Positions 59,737-64,000 of a stretch of 64,000 bases of DNA are shown here, piece by piece. The translations under genes and the position numbers were made by a program. The notes beneath the pieces are model-generated. The model did not search any database and had not been told where the DNA came from. It was given only the letters and a program-made list of their open reading frames with translations. Source of the stretch: UBA822 sp965249775 (GTDB lineage Bacteria > Gemmatimonadota > Gemmatimonadetes > Longimicrobiales > Gaopeijiaceae); the NCBI GenBank assembly GCA_965249775.1, contig OZ252253.1:310001-374000 (forward strand), in the 5' to 3' direction. Positions within the stretch are counted from its first letter, which is position 1; every line of letters starts with the position of its first letter.

Positions 59737-62681
59737 TGCTCCTCAGCCCCTTTCGCGTTTCCATCCGCCGTATCCTCACCCTCGTCCACGGCCTGCCATC
59801 CCACGGCGAGAAGGGGCTCGAGGGGGTCCCGCCCAGCCTGGGTCACCCGAGTCACGGCTGAATCGAAGTCGAAGCTGGCCTTCCGGAGGCGCCGCACCGC
59901 CTCCCTAGCGGCGGCTTCCGCGGATAGGAAGTCCTCCTCGGTCCACTCGGCGATCATGAACTCCGTCTCGGCAACGTTCTGGGGGAGCGAGACGAACCCG
60001 AAGCGAATTCGGTCCCGCTCGGCACCATCGACGTCGATGTCGACCACGCGCCGACCTTCCCCGTCGAAGATCCCGGATAGGAGACGTCGGTACAGGGGTA
60101 GTTGGAGATCAATCCACTTGTGGTCTCCACCATGGCCAGTGTGCTCTCGACCATGGCTCTTCCGATGGGCTTTTTCGGGCGGATCCACGAATGCTCCGGT
60201 CTTGTAATCGAGCACGGCCCACTCACCGGTGGAGGTGTTGTGGTCGATGCGGTCGATGCGACCTCGAAGAAGGAAAGGCATGTCATCGACGTCGAAGTGA
60301 ACACCGTCTCCCTCTCCCACGCACTCCACAGCCACGATGCTCCATCCCAGCGCCGCCCACTGCGCTTGCTTCTCGGCGAAGGCCCGAAATCGGATCTTGA
60401 GTTGCTCCGCTTGGATGTGGACCGCGGGCATGGCATCCTCCCCGAAGTGGGTCGCGAGGTGCTCATCCAGGAGGTCCATCAGGGCTTTCGCCACTTCTGA
60501 CTCGTTGGACACGTCGACTCTCGGTGGCGACTCCAACGCCAGCAGACCGAACCGGTGTAGTATTTCGTGTGCTAGGATGCCGAAGCCCAGGGGGTCCAGC
60601 TCACGCGCGGCGTCGTCCAGGCGACTGAGGCGATACACCTTCTCCAAGACGAATCGGTACGGATCCTTCAAAAGGCCCCTGAACGCGGTGACCGCCAGGC
60701 CGGTCGGTACCTCGTCCTCTCCCAACTCGATGAGCTCTTCGGGTGGAACGGTGAACTGGCTCTGGGAGCCCGGATCCAGGCCGAGGGAGGCCAGACTGGT
60801 TATGCGATCGCTCCTTCCGTCCCTGTCCAAAAAATGCAGCACCCGGGCGGGCATCTGCTCTTCAGGGATCCGGAACATGAGACGGCTGGGCCGAAGCGGG
60901 TCCCCCTGTGAGGTTCGGCGTCCCGCAATGACACGGACGGATTCCTTCGAGTGCAGTACCGTCGTGAGACGGTACGCATCTCTTGCCAGCCTGCTCCGAT
61001 TGTCAGGAAGGCCGAGGCGAGTCCGAAGCGCGTCGGGCAGGAAAGCATGCCCACTTACGGATTCGGGCAAGAGGCCCTCGTTGAACCCCGTGAGCACGAC
61101 GATCGGTGCATCATCCAGTGGGAGCTCGAGCCAGTCCAGCAGCTCCACCGCATCCCGGCCGGGCTCGGGCGGGAGCGCCTCCTCCCGAAGCTCCACCAGC
61201 AGCATCCGCATGGCCTCGCTACCGGAGCACGCCTCGTCCAACTCCGGCGGCATCGACGCGAGTGAAGCTGCCACCGCCTGGATGTGTCCGAGCGCGTCCA
61301 GTTGGCGCCGATGGGCAGGCTTGCTCCGATCCAGCTCCAACTCGCCGTAGGTTTTCAGGAGGACGTCCATCACCGCGGGCATCCACTGCGACAATGGTTT
61401 CCGGCCGCCGAACGCGCGGAGTGGCCCCTCCCGCTCGATGGCTCGAGCCACCGGAGGAAACAGGGCTGCCTTTCCTTCTCCCCTGGGAATCTCCCCCCGA
61501 ACGCCGAAGGGGAGATGGTGGGTAAAGTACTCGTCGGCCACGTCGATCGCCTCGAGCCCGGCCGCAATGGCCGCGGTGGACCCGGTCAACGGGCCCGCAT
61601 CGGGATGCCGGAGTAGGGCCGCCAGAGCCTGGAAGGTGGGCTCGCCCAGGTAGTCGGCGACAGCCTGGAGGAGGCGAACGGGGCCCGAGCGTGACAGAGG
61701 CGTGCCCGCTGCGTAGCGGGCCGGTACGTCGCGGGCCTCCAGACGCTGCTCCAGATATGGCACGACCTCCGATTCGCGGTGAACCGCCAGCACGACCTCT
61801 TCTGCCGAATTCCGCCCCCCGAGGCTGGCCAAGCCGTCCAGGACGGCCTCCGCCTGATCGACCGGCCGGTCCACCACGGTCAAGATCTGATCGGTTACCG
61901 GGACCCTCGCGGTCTCCCAGTAGTCCGCTGCCGGCAGGCCGAAGGCGTCGAACACCTTGGCGGTGTCGGTGCCGTCGGGGAACTCTGCCGGAGCATGTAG
62001 GAGCGCGCGGACGACGGCGCCGCTCGCCTCCAGAAGCCGCCGAGTCACGTCAGGCAGCTCCACGACGGAGACGAGCCAGATATCGCCGGTGAATCGAGGA
62101 ATCTCGGACCCGAGCGCCAGACGGCGAGTCTCGAAGCGGTCGGCCAGCCCGGCGCGCTCCAAGAGCTCGAGGTACGCTCGCTGCACACGGGCCAGCCCCT
62201 CCCAGCGTGCGCCGTCGTCGAAGAGGAGGCCCGATCGGCCGATCTTCACGACATCCCCGAACGGGGTACCCTCACGCGCCAGTGTCTCGTGAAGCCCGGC
62301 CAGCAGCCCGGCAAGTTCGTCCCATTCGGTAGGAATGTCGCTCTCGGGGAGATGGGGGAAGACCCTCTCGACGGCCCCGCGCTCGACGCTCCGAAGGGCT
62401 TGAGACCAGGCCCTGCGAGACGTGGCCTCATCCGCAAAAGGCTTCGGGCCGGTGTGGAGTAGCTCGGGGAGGCCTCCCACGGTGGTGGCTTCAGGTGGGA
62501 TCAGCGTTGCGCCCCGGGCCTCCGCCTCGTCCAGGAGGAGCTCGATGATGCGTCGGCGGGCCCGCCGCCCCGGAAGCACGATGGTGGCGGGCCGGAGGTC
62601 GGCCACCGCCCCCTCGACGTAGTGCTCGATGAGGTGAGCCGCGGCCGTAGGCAGCGCCGGTTGGTCCCAGCCGAGGAACAC
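59733..62681 (-). CDS. addB: AddB-like helicase-nuclease subunit
   Basis: 982 residues. N-terminal AddB/inactivated-helicase type (PATIVLPGRRARRRIIELLL; EEVVLAVHRESEVVPYLEQR; VLTGFNEGLLPESVSGHAFL). The C-terminal PD-(D/E)XK nuclease has LRGRIDRIDHNTSTGEWAVL and DYKTGAF. Partner of AddA in the same operon, in addB-addA order, overlapping by ATGA. Their proximity to prophage and defence DNA is probably incidental, though AddAB/RecBCD degrade phage ends. Confidence 0.88.
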   Translation of the reverse strand: MFLGWDQPALPTAAAHLIEHYVEGAVADLRPATIVLPGRRARRRIIELLLDEAEARGATLIPPEATTVGGLPELLHTGPKPFADEATSRRAWSQALRSVERGAVERVFPHLPESDIPTEWDELAGLLAGLHETLAREGTPFGDVVKIGRSGLLFDDGARWEGLARVQRAYLELLERAGLADRFETRRLALGSEIPRFTGDIWLVSVVELPDVTRRLLEASGAVVRALLHAPAEFPDGTDTAKVFDAFGLPAADYWETARVPVTDQILTVVDRPVDQAEAVLDGLASLGGRNSAEEVVLAVHRESEVVPYLEQRLEARDVPARYAAGTPLSRSGPVRLLQAVADYLGEPTFQALAALLRHPDAGPLTGSTAAIAAGLEAIDVADEYFTHHLPFGVRGEIPRGEGKAALFPPVARAIEREGPLRAFGGRKPLSQWMPAVMDVLLKTYGELELDRSKPAHRRQLDALGHIQAVAASLASMPPELDEACSGSEAMRMLLVELREEALPPEPGRDAVELLDWLELPLDDAPIVVLTGFNEGLLPESVSGHAFLPDALRTRLGLPDNRSRLARDAYRLTTVLHSKESVRVIAGRRTSQGDPLRPSRLMFRIPEEQMPARVLHFLDRDGRSDRITSLASLGLDPGSQSQFTVPPEELIELGEDEVPTGLAVTAFRGLLKDPYRFVLEKVYRLSRLDDAARELDPLGFGILAHEILHRFGLLALESPPRVDVSNESEVAKALMDLLDEHLATHFGEDAMPAVHIQAEQLKIRFRAFAEKQAQWAALGWSIVAVECVGEGDGVHFDVDDMPFLLRGRIDRIDHNTSTGEWAVLDYKTGAFVDPPEKAHRKSHGREHTGHGGDHKWIDLQLPLYRRLLSGIFDGEGRRVVDIDVDGAERDRIRFGFVSLPQNVAETEFMIAEWTEEDFLSAEAAAREAVRRLRKASFDFDSAVTRVTQAGRDPLEPLLAVGWQAVDEGEDTADGNAKGAEEQ

Positions 62682-62719
62682 ACGTTGGACGGTGTGTCCT
62701 AAGGCTAGCTTCAGCTGTT

Positions 62720-62787
62720 GAGTCAGGGTGCTGCTTCTTCTGGAGTCAGGGTGCTGCTTCTGTTCGAGTCAGGTTGCGGCTTCCGAC
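62720..62787. repeat. Three 23-bp tandem repeats in the gap upstream of addB
   Basis: Copies at 62,720-62,742, 62,743-62,765 and 62,766-62,787 start GAGTCAGG and share GAGTCAGGGTGCTGCTTCT with few changes. The rest of the 315-bp gap to the M14 gene shows no gene. Could be an operator array or a small-repeat relic. Confidence 0.75.
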
Positions 62788-62996
62788 GTGAGGCAACATA
62801 GGCGATGAGCGTGAGCGTGGTAGAAGGTGGCGTCGCCAGCCCGGAATAGTTGACGGGAGGCGCGCCCTGGATGAAGATGCAATAGCTCGGCTCTCCGGCC
62901 GCATATCAGCGTCGTGCGGTGTCTTCAGAGCCTGCCACGAACGCCTGATGCGAGCAATGACGCCGGACACGACTCCGCCTTCCAAGGATGGATTCC

Positions 62997-64000
62997 ATGC
63001 GCTTTCGATTGATCGGTGCTCTGACAATCGGCTTCTTGGTGGTTACCGCCACGGGGGTCGTGGCCCTCGTCCAGCAGCCGGTGACGACCCCCGAGCAGCA
63101 GTTCGGGCACGAAATCGGTGCCGATTATGTGCTCGTCAACTACACGGAGCTATACGAATACTTCCAGAAGCTCGGTGAAGAGTCGGACCGGATGACGGTG
63201 CGGGATATCGGACTCACGGAAGAAGGGCGGCCCCAAGTCATGGCTGTGATCACGTCGCCGGCCAACCACGCCAACCTCGATCGCTATCGGGAGATTTCCA
63301 GCCGCTTGGCAAGAGCCGAGACAGTGTCGGAGGCAGAGGCCCGCGAGTTGGCACAGGAAGGCAAGGCAGTGGTTTGGATCGACGGAGGATTACACGCCAC
63401 CGAAGTCCTGGGCGCCCAGCAACTCATCGAGCTCGTATACCGCATGGTCAGCCAATCGGACCCGGAGACCCTGCGCATCCTCGACGAGGTGATCCTCTTG
63501 GCGGTTCAAGTGAATCCGGACGGCATGGAGTTGGTTTCGAATTGGTACATGCGTGAGGCCGACCCGCTGCAGCGGAGCACGCGGGGGGTGCCCGTCCTGT
63601 ACCAGAAGTATGCCGGGCACGATAACAATCGCGATTTCTACATGTCCGCCCTTGCCGAGACGACCAACATCAACCGGGTGTTGTTCCACGAGTGGTTTCC
63701 CCAGATCGTCTACAACCACCACCAGTCCGGTCCGTCCGGTACCGTGCTGTTCGCGCCTCCCTTCCGGGGTCCGCCCAACCACAACCTCGATCCGCTCATC
63801 CTCACGGGCCTGGACGCGATCGGAGCCGCTATGCATGGGCGCTTCGTCGCAGAAGGGAAGGGTGGTGCGACCATGCGCTCCGGAGCGTCGTATTCCACTT
63901 GGTGGAACGGGGGCCTACGCACCACGCCCTACTTCAAGAACATGCTCGGGTTATTGACCGAGACCATCGGTAGTCCGACTCCGACGCAGATTCCGTTCCG
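62997..64000 (+). CDS. M14-family zinc carboxypeptidase, N-terminal part
   Basis: Begins at ATG 62,997 with AAGGA 9 nt upstream and runs off the window end after 334 codons. Signal peptide: GALTIGFLVVTATGVVALVQ. Zinc-site motif DGGLHATEVLGAQQLIELVY (His and Glu), then VNPDGMELVSNWYM, DNNRDFYMSALAET (Asn-Arg) and NHHQSGPSG typical of M14 enzymes. Removes C-terminal residues from peptides outside the cytoplasm or in the envelope. The family is expanded in peptide-degrading Gemmatimonadota, an observation from general knowledge. The catalytic Glu part lies beyond the end. Confidence 0.9.
   Translation, partial: MRFRLIGALTIGFLVVTATGVVALVQQPVTTPEQQFGHEIGADYVLVNYTELYEYFQKLGEESDRMTVRDIGLTEEGRPQVMAVITSPANHANLDRYREISSRLARAETVSEAEARELAQEGKAVVWIDGGLHATEVLGAQQLIELVYRMVSQSDPETLRILDEVILLAVQVNPDGMELVSNWYMREADPLQRSTRGVPVLYQKYAGHDNNRDFYMSALAETTNINRVLFHEWFPQIVYNHHQSGPSGTVLFAPPFRGPPNHNLDPLILTGLDAIGAAMHGRFVAEGKGGATMRSGASYSTWWNGGLRTTPYFKNMLGLLTETIGSPTPTQIPF

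Overview
The window looks like a GC-rich bacterial chromosome interrupted by a large block of mobile DNA. The chromosomal genes at the right are a Tat-exported deacetylase-like protein, a lipoprotein penicillin-acylase-family amidase, a PQQ-type sugar dehydrogenase, an M14 carboxypeptidase, a CPXCG protein, lspA and an AddAB pair. Together they suit a Gram-negative, protein- and peptide-degrading aerobe such as a member of Gemmatimonadota. That placement is inference; no rRNA or other phylogenetic marker lies in the window.

Region 1 (1-12,000) is a layered defence island. From the left it holds: the end of an N6-methyltransferase with a target-recognition domain; a decayed hicA/hicB pair; a roughly 4 kb IS1595-family transposon with 24-bp inverted ends, whose cargo is a one-polypeptide restriction-modification enzyme plus a RelE-type toxin and a small partner; a C5-cytosine methyltransferase with a frameshifted winged-helix gene and vsr; and a second, 1351-residue restriction-methyltransferase. 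Two fragments of the same transposase tail bracket the C5/vsr/RM part, and a 20-bp direct repeat follows two of the genes.

Region 2 (12,171-41,823, all minus strand) is a siphovirus-type prophage, read right to left: accessory and nucleotide-metabolism genes, a DUF1376-like replication protein and a DnaC-like loader, terminase, a DNA methyltransferase, portal, a protease fused to capsid with a nested capsid start, head-tail connectors, tail tube, tail chaperones with a -1 slippery site, tape measure, tail tip, S74 fibre and a lysis cassette. Many genes overlap by ATGA or GTGA. Decay is visible: a chimeric methyltransferase, a truncated Fic-like gene, and a GIY-YIG nuclease cut by an IS1595 remnant. 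No integrase or repressor is present. At 41,931-41,966 there is the 3' end of a tRNA or tmRNA gene without its body, the expected distal attachment fragment, which suggests that the element reaches leftward past position 1 and that the defence island is its cargo.

Region 3 (42,021-44,248) has a perfect 22-bp inverted repeat and a lower-GC two-gene sodium:solute symporter operon, probably acquired separately.

Region 4 (44,490-64,000) is the chromosome: PQQ dehydrogenase, YncE-like propeller, penicillin acylase, deacetylase-like protein, type I glutamine synthetase, CPXCG protein, LspA, MscS channel, CBS/CorC membrane protein, histidine kinase, the AddA and AddB recombination helicase-nucleases, and an M14 carboxypeptidase that runs off the end.
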